From Mytilinidion resinicola (taxonomy: Eukaryota; Ascomycota; Dothideomycetes; Mytilinidiales; Mytilinidiaceae), in NCBI RefSeq assembly GCF_010093595.1, contig NW_022985437.1:2167376-2231375 (forward strand): a DNA stretch of 64,000 nt. Direction: 5' to 3'. A program made the position numbers and the translations under genes. The notes beneath the pieces were generated by a model. That model was not told the DNA's origin. It made no database searches and saw nothing but the letters and a program-made list of their open reading frames with translations. This document shows positions 51,958 to 64,000 of this stretch, one piece after another. The first letter of the stretch is position 1; each line of letters begins with the position of its first letter.

Positions 51958-52056
51958 GAATGACAACTAGCCAATTAGCGCTTGTTCGCTCGCACTAATG
52001 CCGAGCGTACTGCCATCTGTGCCAGCAAACGAGCGCTAATTGGCTGGTTGTCATTC
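51958..52056. repeat. Hairpin (MITE-like) element 3
   Basis: Arms of 33 bp (51,958-51,990 and 52,024-52,056; GAATGACAAC...AGCCAATTAGCGCT) around a 33-bp centre. Differences between arms are C/T-type transitions. The surrounding 52.06-53.48 kb shows no gene. Confidence 0.75.
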
Positions 52057-53479
52057 GCTGCCGGACTTGTGCGCGATAGGATTATGGCGCCGAAGCATGT
52101 ATTCCTCGTTTCGCCACCTCTTCTGCCCGCCTTGTGTGGGTGTTCCGTCATTGCCGTCATTGCCGAGGTAATAAGGGTTAGCGACCTCAGGGCCTGGATG
52201 GCGCTGCCCCGCAAATAGGGAGGAAATCCGCGGCTGCAAATAGCACATTATTGGTCCCAAATTGGAGCGATATGCGGGGCACAGGCCGACCTTTCCGCGA
52301 GACGCAAAAGAGCAGACGTAAAAGCAAAATCAAATGCAGACACATTAGTGAACATAGATGATAAGCGGATAGGAGTTTCTACGTACAAAAGACTAATCGC
52401 CCTACTATAATCGCGAAAGATATAAGCTCTTCCTATTGAAGTAGCTCATCAGCTGGGGCTCTGCGTGGCTGCGTTGAAACTTCCCGGTTCACTTTGGTCG
52501 TCACAATGATTCAAATCAAAAGAGAAGCCCAAGTGCGATGCGATTTTGAATACTTTGTTCTACCAATAAGCTACATCAAGCCTCTCGAAACCAGCTTCAG
52601 GTTCGCGAAACTTCAGCGCAGCCCCTTGAAAGATTTAAGACGTGGGAATTTGGCCGACATCATGAAATAAGCGCTGAACAAAGGTGCTACTCTTACTTGA
52701 TAACCTTTCGCAAGTTCAAATGGAGTCCAAGGAGGATTGAGTCAACTGGGCCCTTAGGGCGCGAGTGCGTTGGTCAGTCTTCAGACGAATCGACACTTAT
52801 CAAATCGATTGAGAGCCAAAGGCGTTGGTGACCATTCTCTTTACCCCAACCCGCTATATGCGAAGAGCAGCCAGTTGGAAAAAGCTTGATCTTGGAAGGC
52901 ATCACTGGAATACCATTCTCAAGGTGGGATGGAGTCTGTACGAGATTCGCGACAGAAACCATTCTTCAATATCAACCCGGGGCGGATCGAATAATTGCAA
53001 GCATAGAGATGCACTGTCGTTTATGAGCAGGGGCTGCTGTCCGGTAATAGGAGAGCCGGTCTTGGCTCTTTTCACCTCGAATTCTCCTCAACGAAGCGTA
53101 CGTTACAGGTCCTCGGAGTGGTCTCGTAAGATAAACGCTGTTCAAGAGGCAGAGCGTTCCTGAAGGTACAGGCAATCGATGCTTTGAGCGACTCACTCTC
53201 CTGACTTTCACGTCCTTCCAGTGTTGGAGTTCGGGAGTATCAAAGGCTTTGACTTGGGCGCGCTCGCAGAAAACGCTTGTTTCTCTGTCAGAGTTGTTGC
53301 CGCTAGAAGATTATCATAGTGATGGTGGAGAGGTTCCGAGCGTCTCTTGCGTATGCGGATGAGTGTTTGACGTGGCGAGCGTAGTAGTTTAACTATGTTT
53401 GCGGATGTGAGTACCCGAGCTCGCTGGAGATATCTCACGGCGGGTAGTACCTATCTACACCCTCCGACATGGCAACATT
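52057..53479. other. Intergenic region, no gene seen
   Basis: Only short overlapping frames without motif or intron support. Confidence 0.45.
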
Positions 53480-53664
53480 ACCCCTTCACCACAACGTGGA
53501 ATCGCCCTAGGACTTGCGAAAATCCGAGCCGCGCGTCCAGCCCTGAAAGTCGTAGAAGCAGGTCCGATGCGACGCGGCCGAGCAATAGCCGTATAATATA
53601 ACATGGCTTGGGCAGCATCGCCAAGGAGAGGGGGTACATATACTGATTTTGTCGTAGCGATGGA

Positions 53665-55390
53665 TCATTTCTTTTGAAGCGTGTGCCAGCGCATCCGTAC
53701 TGCGCCTGGGGTCCGATCTGGGAAGAGTTCAAATATATCCTTCCACTCCATGGCCATATTATTCCTGTACGCGAGTAACCGCTGGTCGTCCGACTCCAAC
53801 CACGGAACGCGCGTTCGTTTGCGGAAGCGCATATCGCCTCTGTTGAACCTCGGATCAGTGCCTATAGCATGAGGTCTGTATTCCGTTGTGTCTTCGTCTG
53901 CATCCTCGTCCTCGTCCTCTTCGCCCATGTGGTTGTCTGCATGGTTAGCGTCATAATTCGCAGCATCGCTGTGAGGATTGCTCTTCTGGTCTGCACTGAG
54001 CATCGCCCAGCTTCGACGAGGATGCGAGTCTGATGCACCATCATCATATCGGCATCCCAATAACAACCATGAATCCTGCGATACCTGGGTTATCCGGATG
54101 ATTTGACCTTTCTCTCCGAGAATGCTGGTGCCAAGCTCTCTCAGGTCTAGAGGCAATTTCGACTCATTGCAACGGACAATTGCTGTAACAATCGACAAGG
54201 CCTTTGGCACAGGGTAAAGAGTAACATCGGCTATCTGGTAAGCGGTGTTGGCGCTGAGTCCATCTCTAGCCTTCGCTCTTGGAGACGATGTTTGCGGGGA
54301 GCCAGACCGAGTCACGCTGTCTGTTCTGGGCCTAGACAGGTGTTCGCCATCGCCGCCATTCTGTAAATCAAGGAGGTCGCTTCGAGATAGGTCCGAGGTG
54401 TCGGCGCCGTTGCTGCTGCCGTTGCTGACAATTCGACCGTTATTGTTACCGGAATTGTGACCAGTCCTATCGTGCAGCGATGGAGTATCGCGATCTATTG
54501 GGGAGCCATTGTGTGAGTTGGGTTGTTTTTGTTGCTTCTGGGGCCGCAGGCCCTCGGTGCCGTCTTTGGCAGAATCATCGGAATTATAATCGATATCGTT
54601 GGGTGGACTAAGCTGATCGAGCTTCCGCTTGTTTGGGGTCGGTAACAGATCGCCTACTGTGTTCGCCTTCTTGCGATTACTCTCCCCATTGGCCGGTGAA
54701 TTGTCTACATTTGTCAGTTTGAGATTGCTGTTACAGCAGCGTCTGGTACTCACTGAGGCTCTCTTCTTTATTAACTCTTAAAGACTCTTGATCGGCGGCC
54801 ACGCACGTCCCGAGCGCCTGCCTAGACTGTAAGACAGCCGTAGCACTCATGCGCTTAGCTGGATCATCCATCCCGTCCGGCGCCGCAAATTCGGTATTGG
54901 TGTTGGGAGATGGGCGTCGGAGTAGTTCCTCCAGCGTAGGTAGCTCATCATCGCTACTGTCGTCTCCATTACCTGTTGGTCGTTAGACGAGACCATCGCA
55001 TTAAAGGCGAAGTGCGTACCTAGCTCAGGACCTTCCCTATCAGCTTCGCTTCCCTCAGCTTCCGAGTCCGAATCGGACCCATCATCCTCGATGACTACCG
55101 GATGTTCTTCGTCCTCCCCATCTGCAGGTTCTCTGTTAGTGTATGAATTCAAGATTGGGATATTGTAACGTGCCTGAGTAAAGCAACCCTTGCGCCTTTG
55201 CTGCCCGCATTGTCGGCGAAAGAGGCCTCTCCTTCTCAGATTTGCTGCTCGGTGTCACCGCAGATCGGCAATCATGCAGAATCGCAGCCGGCTTTTTAGG
55301 AGGGCAGGTGTAGGAATTGATTTTATCAAGTGAAATCTCTAGAGGTATACGGAAAACGCGTTGAGAAGTTGCCATCGTCGCTGTCGCCAT
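53665..55390 (-). CDS. Myb/SANT-domain protein, four exons
   Basis: Exons 55390-55170, 55132-55020, 54972-54754 and 54704-53665 give 530 aa with the phase closing exactly. Intron 1 as GT-AG is only 37 bp; a 52-bp GC-AG alternative (55,122-55,173) changes the protein by five residues. Introns 2 and 3 (47 and 49 bp) are standard. The N-terminal part has Asp/Glu/Ser runs and SSDDELPTLEELLRRPSP. The middle is Asn/Ser-rich, with a conserved-looking strand region (LYPVPKALSIVTAIVRC, GQIIRITQVS). The last 50 residues form a Myb/SANT helix set (VPWLESDDQRLLAYRN, WKDIFELFPDRTPGAVRMRW) ending LQKK. Such C-terminal single-Myb proteins are common in Pezizomycotina and presumably bind DNA. Its 3' flank is duplicated at 4.0-4.25 kb. 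Confidence 0.82.
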
Positions 55391-57419
55391 TCTGCAGTCG
55401 TTGCGCCGTTGGAGTCGCTGTTGCCTCGTGCCTTTCTGGCAAGCCTTGGGCGAGGGAAATGCCAGGGCTTATAAGGTCCTCTCTTCGTGCACAGCCTTCT
55501 TGTGCAGAATTAGCCTTCGAAAGACACCCCAGAATTCTCAGCAAATCAACGTACGTGATGCATGAATTGCAAGGGCTTCAGCTTGCCGCCTGATCAGCGC
55601 CATTAGGAAGCTATGGTCGAGTCATATCCGTCTATCCGGCCTGCCACATTCCAGCTGACACCATCGTGATGCCAAACCTTTCATCAGGGGGTTGGCGGCG
55701 GAGCAAACCCTCTGCCATCATTTGTTGAGTCAGGGCTAGACCAACACCCTCAGGGAGTGCTACGACCCTCTGCGCTGTATCGGATGATCCGTGTCGTGTC
55801 CGATGTACCGAAACAGGTGGTCATCAGATGTTCCGTGACTTCATGCATGCAGTCCTATGCCGCATCTGTTGGTGGCGGTGAGCGAGTGACCTGCAACGAC
55901 CCACTGCGCTGCATCAGACAATTCGTGCCGTGTCTGACAGTGCCATGCCGTGACTGGTTGGGGGGGTGGGCCGATGGCCCTTGATGGGGATGGCCATCGT
56001 CTCGCTCTGCTGTCGATGTTCTCCTGAGCTCAACAACCGTTCCTTGCTGTGTCTGGCGAATGCGAGCGGATGAGCCACGTACACTTCATGCGCCCCAAAA
56101 GATGACACTCCCCGGAAGGACTGTCACCGAGTCGCGGTGCGGCATCTGGCGAGTGCATGCGCCTAGGGTCCGAAGGCGTCTTTCATGCAATGTTGGTGGG
56201 GGACTGCAGCCTACTGGAACTCCCGACCGCGAATCACTTGGTCACAGAGTGTGTTGGCGGACGCGGACGAGCGCCTCTAATCAGCAGGATGCTAGCAGGA
56301 TGCGGAGCGAGCCTAGTGCGCCTTCGGGGTTCCCGTTTGATCCTGGCGAGGCCATCCTTTGTAGCGTTGGCATGTGAGGGCTGTGCCGTGAACTGTTGCT
56401 GTCGAAGCCAATGCCGCCTAAGCAACGTCAGCGTTCTGTCCCGCTCAAAGCACTGCTGCCCTCTGTACTCTGCGAGCCTGCGGCCGTTTGATTCCTCGTG
56501 AACTGTTCCCTCCCGGCTCTCTACAAGCTGCGATTCTGCATGATTGCCGACCTGCGGTGACGCCGAGCCGAGACCGACCAGAATGAAACGGAAAGCAAAT
56601 GGCAAAGGCGGAGTGAGGCGAAGGGGACGCGCGTTGTGAGACAACTCCGCCTGGTCCAGGGGGCATATCCTCAGCCATGTCGTTCCCGGTGCTACCATGG
56701 TTGTAGCATGCATGGTGAGCGAAACGCCCTAGGGGACTGCATGAGGGGATACGTAGGATGTCGCGTGATGCTTGCTAAGCGCTGCCTCTGAGGTGGGCAA
56801 TGCTCCGGTGAGAGCAGAAGCCTCCGCAGCCATGCCGGTGATTCGTCGCGCTCGCTGACGTTCGCAAAGTTTGCGCGGACCATGCACATGCGTGTGCCAC
56901 ATTGATCCGGAGGATCAGGAGTGACGTCCATCTGCCGATTGAGTGGTGCCTAGCACAGCCCCATGCAGCAGAGGTCCAGCAGCGGACTAATTACGGTCTG
57001 TGGAGCAGCTGGAGCTGATAAGCTGCGAGACACGGCGAGTCCGGGGCCAATAGCATATAGCCCATTCGGCAGAAGTGACGCCTGCATGATCAAGCACGGT
57101 CGCCGGCTGAAATAGAATGAAACGCAAGGTGGCCAGGGGTTATTTGGAGATACGAGGGAGCTTGCAGCGTCGAGGGGACTGAGGGGGCGGTGTCGCTTTG
57201 GGATGAAAACTGTCGAGAACACGAAGCAGGCAGCCGTGCTGACGTGGCAGTTCCCGTGGATCCTGTGGATCGGCGGCTACGGATACTGGCTCTCTGGAGG
57301 CGAAGGAGTGGCCTGAGTACGGGGCGGGGACGCCTTCGAGTATCGTGAATGCCGGCAAGCCTGAATGGGAGTCTCCCGGGATCGAGCGGCAGCAAGGAGG
57401 GACGAACGGCTATTGTGAT
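55391..57419. other. GC-rich intergenic region, no gene accepted
   Basis: Two kilobases with G+C well above the window average and several overlapping frames on both strands. Longest is a 226-codon minus-strand frame reaching 57,770 that begins in promoter-like CT-rich text and is Ser/Arg/Pro-biased as expected by chance. Not called. Confidence 0.4.
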
Positions 57420-57420
57420 T

Positions 57421-57534
57421 CTAGCGGCGAGAGTAGGAAACGGACGTTTCGTCCATCGTGACGATGAGAGTGTGAGGGAGGAATTCGCTGTCGGAGTGCC
57501 CGAAAGGCGCTGCGCTATCATCAGTCTGAGACAT
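57421..57534 (-). CDS. Possible first exon of a gene running leftward
   Basis: From ATG 57534, 37 codons with sensible composition (MSQTDDSAAPFGHSDSEFLP, TLIVTMDETSVSY) end at a stop at 57,421. Upstream on the minus strand are a TATA-like CCATAAAAGG and a long CT-rich tract, a typical fungal promoter layout. Continuation exons were not established. The promoter lies directly against the RIP-decayed retroelement at 57.79 kb. Confidence 0.3.
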   Translation of the reverse strand: MSQTDDSAAPFGHSDSEFLPHTLIVTMDETSVSYSRR

Positions 57535-57785
57535 GGAAATTGAGGGAAGTGGGTACGGCTTGCATGTGCGCATGGGGCGGCTGGCGAAGACGAGGGCTGT
57601 GCAAAGGGGTTGCGGGTGGAGGGATAAGAGTAGAGAGAAAAGGATGAGGAGAGAGGGAGGGAAAATGACGGCGAAGGGAGGCCTTTTATGGCGGACGTTG
57701 AGGTCGATTGCCGGGTCGAGCGTAGCGCGAAAGCCGTAAGCGAGGCGCGGATTGCCCGAACGGGGTACATCCATTTCCTGATGCA

Positions 57786-60700
57786 GGCTTGCCGTCTGAT
57801 TCTTTACTATTTAAATACTTCTATTATAGCTAATAGTTCCTTATTATAGATATTATAGTTTAGCTTAGCTATACTTAGCTTCTATAAGTAGAACGCTATA
57901 GGATACAGTTTCCCTTATTTATCTAATTAGTTAAGTATTGCTTTTACTGCCTTATCTAACGTATTGCTTTTAATAGTAACTAGTTTCTATAGGTTAAAGA
58001 TTGCTAATACTGGTTTCGAAGTAAACCGTGCTTTTAACCTATTAAATACACCCTATACTTTTAGGGTCTATCTATATTTAATATTTTTTCTAGTAAGTTC
58101 TATAAGTAGCTCTATAATTTTCGAGTAGCCCTTAATAAACTGCCTATAGTAATTAGCTAACCCTAGAAATAACTATAGTTCCTTTAAATTTGCGGGCTCT
58201 AGCTATTTTTAGATAAAGAACACCTTACCTTCTTCTATTTTAATCTGTTCTAAACTAATAACGTATTCTAGGAATCCGACTTTCTGCCTATAGAACTTGC
58301 ACTTATCCGGGTTTACTATAAGGTTATATTTTTTAAGTTTTTTAAGTACTTTTCGCACGTGTATTTTATATTCGCTTAGCGTTTCTAAGTATATAAAGAT
58401 ATTATCGAGGTATACTACTATAAACCGATCTAAGTAGCCCCTTAACGCTAAGTTAACTACTACCTAGAATATTACTAGCGCGTTAGTAAGCCTAAACAGC
58501 ATTACTATATACTTAAAGTATCTATATTAAGTTCTAAAAGCTGTTTTCTACTTTTCTTTTTTTCTTATCTAAATTAAATAGTATTCTTTATATAGGTCTA
58601 ACTTTATAAAGTACTTTACCTTATATAGTTAGTTTTTAAGTTCGGAAATTAAAGGTAATAGATAGCGGTTTTTAATTATAATCTTATTTAGTTATCTATA
58701 GTCTATATAAAGGCGTAGCTTACTATTTACCTTTAGGACGAATATTATAGGGTAACCTGCGGGCGATTCTAATAGTCTAATAAATCCTTACTTTAGGTTC
58801 TTTTCTAGGTATTTTTCCAGCACTTCTAGCTTATTCTAGGCTAGTAAATAGATTGGTCTAAACTGCGGTTATTTGCCTAGTACTAGGGGAATATAGTAAT
58901 CCTAAGGTTAGTGCTTTAGTAATATATTCTAGACCTTTTCTATAAAAATTCCTTTAAATTTATTATATTCTTCTAGTATATTTAGTGCTTTTACTGCCTT
59001 AGCTAGCTGCCGGCTGCTTAGGGGTCTAGGCTACTATTAGCTTGCTGCCCTATCTTTTTTTTAGGCCTTTTTGCCTTTTAAGGTATCTATATTAATATTT
59101 TGTTTTTACTTAGGCTTATTCTAGTATAGGGTGGTTTTTAGTCCGCTTTCCGATTAAATCCTTACTTTACTAGACTTCTAATTAACTTAGGGGTTATACT
59201 GCCTTAGCTATAGTATACCTAAGATTATATTATATTTTACTGTATTAGTTATATCTATACTAATAGTTTCTCTATATTCCTTAATCTATATAATACCTAG
59301 TTAGGTTTCTATAGTTACTTACCTATTACTATATTATATAGGTATACTATCTACTATATATAGTCTATAGGGTCTGTTTTTCTATTACTAAGGGATTTAG
59401 TTTCTTTTAATAAAGTTATAGGATATAAAATTTCCTTACGCGCTACTATTTAGCAGTGCTCTCGCCGGGTTTCTATTAATTTTAACTAATAGGATTATAT
59501 ATCTATAGTTCTAAATAGGAATAGAGTTAGGCTATATTACCGGGTTTCTTTTTTTTTCTATAATATAGGCTTTTCCTACTAAAGTAGTAATAGTTGCGGT
59601 TTACGTTCCTTTATTCTTAGCTGCTCTATAGAACCTTATTCTTAGCTACTCTAGCTATTCTATTACTTAAGCGCCTGCTCGTTTTTTAGCTATTTTTATA
59701 GCTAATAATTCGCGTGTTTTATTTTGTAATATACTAGATATAAGTCCTAGTAGTATATCCGCCAGTTTTTACCTTTCCTATATTTTATTAGGTACTAAGG
59801 GTCTGTAACTATAGTAGCTACTTTTATAAGTTCGTTCTTCTTACCTATAATATAGTGCTCTATTTTCTTAAATAGTACTAGTTGCGTAATAATATAATAT
59901 TTTATCTAATATAGGTACTATTCTTAATATTTCTTATATATTATATACTCGTTGTATTTATCCTTAATATAAAATACCTAAAATATCTATCTATAAAGTA
60001 GGTGGTTTCTATCCAGCTATTTATCTTCCTTATTATAGACGCCTATTTTACTAATAGGGTATAAAGCTTTATAGATTTTAATTTTAGTTTACCTTCTATA
60101 TAGCTCTAGCGGCTTTTACTCTAGCCCTATACTAAATTTGCTATTACTAGACTAGTTTTCTAGTTTACGGTCTTTATTACTATTATAGTATTTCTTACTA
60201 TCCTTAATAGGTAATTTGTTATTTAGTTTATTCTAGATATTTATACTCTTGCCTTCTAGTATATCTAACCTTACGCGTGTTTCTGCGTTAATAGTAGTTG
60301 TTATTAGTCTAGTAGCGGCTATTTTCGCACTTTTTTCCTTAATAAGTTATCTAGTAACTCTTTCTATAGCTTTTAGAAATTAGTAACTAGCTGGTTCTTT
60401 TAGCTCTGCGCCCGCTGTAGCGTTTTCGGCTTTTTATACTTTTTATCCTTTATTAAGGCGTGTAAGAATTTCTCTTGCGCTTTGCTTATATATAGCTATA
60501 ACTCTGTTAACCTATACTTCCGTGTTTAGTAACTCGGCCTCGCTATTATCTAGTAGCTTAGGTACGTTAGTTTAGGGTTCTAATTAGGGTTTAATTATCT
60601 AGAACGCTTTATCCGTTTCTAATAGGTAGTTAATCTCTATACTTTTAACTTTTACGTCTGCGTAGTAGTCGTCTATAGGGTTGCTATTATACTTTTTATT

Positions 60701-63060
60701 TCTTATTATAGTAATAGTATATCCCCTTATCCTCTATATTAGATAGTACCCTATTACCTATTTATCTAACTAATAGGTAAAGTAGTTATTATTATAGCAC
60801 GCGGTCTATAATATAGAATTATAGCGGTCTATACTTAGCTTTATTATAATAGCTGCTATTTAGGTGTTCCTAGAGCACTTATTCGCGAAGTATCCCTATT
60901 CTCCGTATAATAGGCATGCGCTGTTGCGTTTTTTCTCTTACCTTTCTTTATTAGTAATTGGTTTACCCTTTTAGTTATTGCGTTATTTTATAATATCGAT
61001 TTTTATACAATTTCCGTAGTCGCGGTTAGTTATTCTTAGCTTTAGTCTAGCTAGTTGGGCGTAAAAACAAAGTCCTCTTTTATCTACCCGTTCTAGTTGT
61101 TGTTTATACTATTAACTGTCGATTTATATTGCTATTTCCTTAAGTTTATAGAGTGTTAAAGGCCTTTTACCTTATATAATTTTATTCTTAATATTTTCTT
61201 TAAGACCTCTATAGTATTATACTTATAGAGCTTTATCTTCCTATAATAGCTTAGACGCGATTTATATAAATTCTAAAGTATAGCGGCTAGTTAAGCCCTT
61301 CTGCTTTAGAACTGCTATTTTCTATTCCGCTGTCCGTTCTTTATTAGTGTCTCTAAAAGTTATCTAAAGTGCTAACTTAAAGTATCTGTAGTTGCTAAAT
61401 ATAATATTAGTTTCTAGTTTTCGATTATCTGCGTCGGCGTTGCCGAGCTAGTTTATAAGTATTAGGTTAAACTAGTTAAATACTTCTTTTTTTAAGAAGG
61501 TAGCTGCTATATAGACCTTATCTAATTTAAATTTAAAGTTGCTTTAGTTCGTGCGCAGGTATAGCCTTATCTGCGTTATAAACGCTTATAAAGCTTCTTT
61601 CTCCCTAGTAAACTTTTCGGGCTTATTTATTTTATAACCTCTATAGCTAACTACTCTAATAGTAGTAAGCTCCCCTTAAATAGTCTAGAAATTTCTCTAT
61701 AGGGCCGTAATTTCTTTATCCTTAGTATTACTAGCTTCTTCTAGTATTTATATTTATATAAGTAATGCCTGTATACGTATTACTACCTTAGTTATAGTTA
61801 GGGTTAGTTTAGTAGTTATACTACCTAAAAGGGTTAGTAGGGCTATTTTAATTAATCGTCTATATATAACTCCTTTAATATAGCGGTGTTTAAAGTATAA
61901 TAGGTTGTTTTTTCTATACCTTCTAAGTGTTTTATACTAAGGCAGGGTATAGGCAAGTTATTATTAGGGTGTAATAGTCTTTAAAAGGTAAGGTAATAAT
62001 TAATTAAGGTCTAAAACGGGGTTATTACTTCTAATAGGTAGTATTAAAGTTTTAAGTTAAATATAAGGTTTCTATCTATATAAAGGAGCGTCCCTTTATA
62101 CGAAAGCTCTATTCTAAGAAACCTTTTACTTATTCTGCTCTTAGAGCTCGCAGCCCTTAAGCGCCTTAAGCCCGATAAGCGCTTATTTAGCTCTATACTT
62201 ACTTTTCTCTACGAGCCTAATAAGCTATTATATAACCCTGTTCTTATAATATCCTATTCTTAGATTATTCCCGTTTACTAGCAGTTTATAGGGGAATCTA
62301 GGATCCCTATATATTCTATATATAACCCTTTTAGTCCTATAACCTAGTTCTATATAATTAGTCTTATCTACTTACTTATCTCCGCAAGTGCCTCTGCGCT
62401 CGGGTTGTTCGTATTACAGGTTATAATACTTAATTATAAATAAGTGTTTTAGGAATCCCCTGCTAGTTAAAAAAGCTTATTAATAATAATAGGTTTGCTG
62501 CTAACCGCTTTACCTTAAGTATATAATTAAATAAGATTTGCTATATTATAAAAATAGAATTCTTAGCCTTATTATCTTTTTAAAAACAGCCTCTATTATA
62601 GTTTAATAGGCTTATCTTCTTTCTATTACTTTTATAGAACTGCTTTAGGTACTACTATACTAAATACTTTAGTACTTATTATTAGATATATACTACCGCC
62701 TGCGTAAAAGTAAGTAGTATAAATTTAAGGGCGTTTGCTAGCTTAGTAGTACTGTTTTTATTAACTTTTTCTTCTAATTTCTTCTATAGAAGAGCTTGCG
62801 CGCCGGCGTTATCTATAGGCTTAATAGGTATAATATCTCTTTCCTCTACTAGCTGCAACACTACGCTTTTTATCTAACTAGTAACTAGAACCGAGCTGTT
62901 TTTACTCTAGAGTAGGTATAATAAGAAGTAATATAGGGGAGCGCTATCTCCGCCGCTTGCTTATATTTTCTGTCTATTACTTACTAGTAAAGAGAGAGCA
63001 GCGGTATTATTAGTATTATTAAGGACTAGCAGCCACCTTCCGTTTATTTTATTGCGGAGC
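57786..63060 (-). mobile_element. RIP-mutated, truncated Ty3/gypsy-type retroelement
   Basis: A very AT-rich tract with no long frames, in which CpA and TpG are scarce and TpA is abundant while CpG persists: the RIP signature. Despite stops, minus-strand translation shows reverse transcriptase (VVYLDN for YLDD at about 58,401-58,421, then KCKFYRQKVGFLEYVI near 58,265-58,310) and ANYYRQFIKGYS near 58,125-58,165. About 2.5 kb upstream in element sense is a degraded gag zinc knuckle (60,875-60,916; C..Y..GYFANKC, where Cys and His have become Tyr as RIP predicts). The order gag then RT is Ty3-like. RNase H and integrase should lie below 58.1 kb, but the AT-rich tract stops at about 57,785, so the element is truncated. 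LTRs were not identified. It is inert. Confidence 0.85.
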
Positions 63061-64000
63061 TAGTTGTGGACTAGCTTAAATATATCCGCTTATAGGTCTT
63101 TACGGCCAGCCAGCTTAACTTGGTCCGCGATGTCTCGGTAGCCTTGTTTAATGCGGGCCGTATTGCTGGCGTGCACCCAGAACACCCACGTTTCCGGCGA
63201 TTAATCCACGGCTCGATAGCAGTACTTAATAGCAAGCTGCGACTTCCTATGCTTACGTTAGGTGCAAGCACTGGCCCAAGTGTCCTTTTAGCTTACCCCA
63301 CACCGCCCAGGCCCACCAGCGCTATGCGAGATGCCGGCGCGGAGCACGTTTTGTGTATCTAATCGAGCAGCGTTCCGCGATTAACAAAGTCCGGGTCACA
63401 GCAAAAGGGGACGGCGCAGGAAGGGCTCAGCGGGGTTTCTGCTCGCTCTGGTGTGGGATAGCTGTTAGCGCAGTTAAGTATTGGCCGTTGTTTAACCTAC
63501 CAGGCGGTGGATAATAGTAAACAGGGCTGTTAATAATGCCCGCCTGAAAGCCGCGGTTGCAGTTTCTAAAGGCAATTATCGCACTAGGTTGTGTTATATT
63601 GAATGCATAGACAGAGTGGCCTTGCGCGGTATAGGAGGTTCACAGGACTATCTTAAGAAACGCGGCAACTTAGCTGAGCCTTGATTTTAGCCTCCCCTGT
63701 TATACTTAGGATATTTATATGCAGCGGATAATCTATTTAGCTATATATCTTTTATACTTTAAGTACTTATTTAGGAAGAGATTATGTAATAAATCCAGCT
63801 AGTAGAGACCCTAACTAAATTACCTTCTTGTACCGTGGCAAATCACGTGCCTAGGCTAATAGTACCTAACTGGATATATAAGGTGGGGTATTAAGGCGCC
63901 GATTAGCCACACGCTTACAGCCACGAGCTTGGCTTGCTGAATAACATATGTAAATTAACGTAATCCACAAGTTAGTGGCCCGCACAAGCTAGTGGCCCAC
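63061..64000. other. Right-end region, no gene seen
   Basis: Base composition returns to normal at about 63,060. Short frames (66-80 codons) oppose each other near 63,070-63,362 without motifs. From about 63,660 the sequence becomes AT-richer again. The last bases contain a small direct repeat (AGTGGCCCGCACAAGCTAGTGGCCCAC). Confidence 0.4.

Noticed and set aside
57090..57770. 226-codon minus-strand frame in GC-rich DNA
   Set aside because: Starts inside promoter-like CT-rich sequence, is Ser/Arg/Pro biased as expected from base composition, and competing frames overlap it.
62000..63060. Long terminal repeat of the retroelement
   Set aside because: The position fits a 5' LTR, but no matching second copy, defined ends or primer-binding site could be recognised in the RIPed sequence.

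Overview
The window is nuclear DNA of a filamentous ascomycete (Pezizomycotina). This follows from genes split by many 45-75 bp introns (GTRNGT donors, CTAAC/CTGAC branch sites, YAG acceptors), fungal-specific families (DUF3435/FluG-type recombinase, FunK1 kinases, Zn2Cys6), and a 5.3 kb AT-rich tract whose decay pattern is that of repeat-induced point mutation (RIP). No ribosomal or primary-metabolism genes are visible. Paralogue fragments, duplications, hairpin elements and minisatellites are frequent, so this reads as an accessory region. I cannot name the species.

Layout. 0.5-2.9 kb: intact four-exon DUF3435 tyrosine recombinase of the Starship 'captain' family, pointing into the window. 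3-7 kb: relics, including a bHLH-like fragment, a duplicated 3' flank and a GC-rich decayed tract, then a three-exon gene of unknown function. 7.8-9.2 kb: transcription factor with two C2H2 fingers, a Zn2Cys6 cluster and a leucine-rich coil. 11.5-14.5 kb: multi-exon gene with a Myb/SANT-like segment and a tandem-repeat C-terminus broken by a 265-bp assembly gap. 15.8-20.5 kb: a small gene, a kinase fragment, a truncated duplicate gene and an RGG-rich relic. 19.6 and 20.8 kb: hairpin elements. 22.9-24.6 kb: internally repetitive acidic protein and a neighbour. 26.3-27.6 kb: convergent coiled-coil and MADS-like genes. 28.2-31.3 kb: gene-free cluster of minisatellites and palindromes.

31.4-45.4 kb is a signalling cluster: a truncated and a full-length FunK1 kinase, a DUF7025/AAA+ ATPase, a small kinase whose HRD Asp reads as Asn, a 460-aa basic coiled-coil protein, and an FHA-domain Ser/Thr kinase. 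47-51.5 kb: small genes of unknown function and a tRNA-like sequence. 53.7-55.4 kb: 530-aa Myb/SANT protein. 57.8-63.05 kb: RIP-mutated Ty3/gypsy retroelement in minus orientation, truncated after reverse transcriptase.

Together the genes suggest a mobile or rapidly rearranging accessory island whose recognisable cargo is regulatory: five kinase loci, one AAA+ ATPase and several putative DNA-binding proteins. No metabolic cluster was recognised. That the recombinase mobilises this island is inference; no element ends or target-site duplications were identified.
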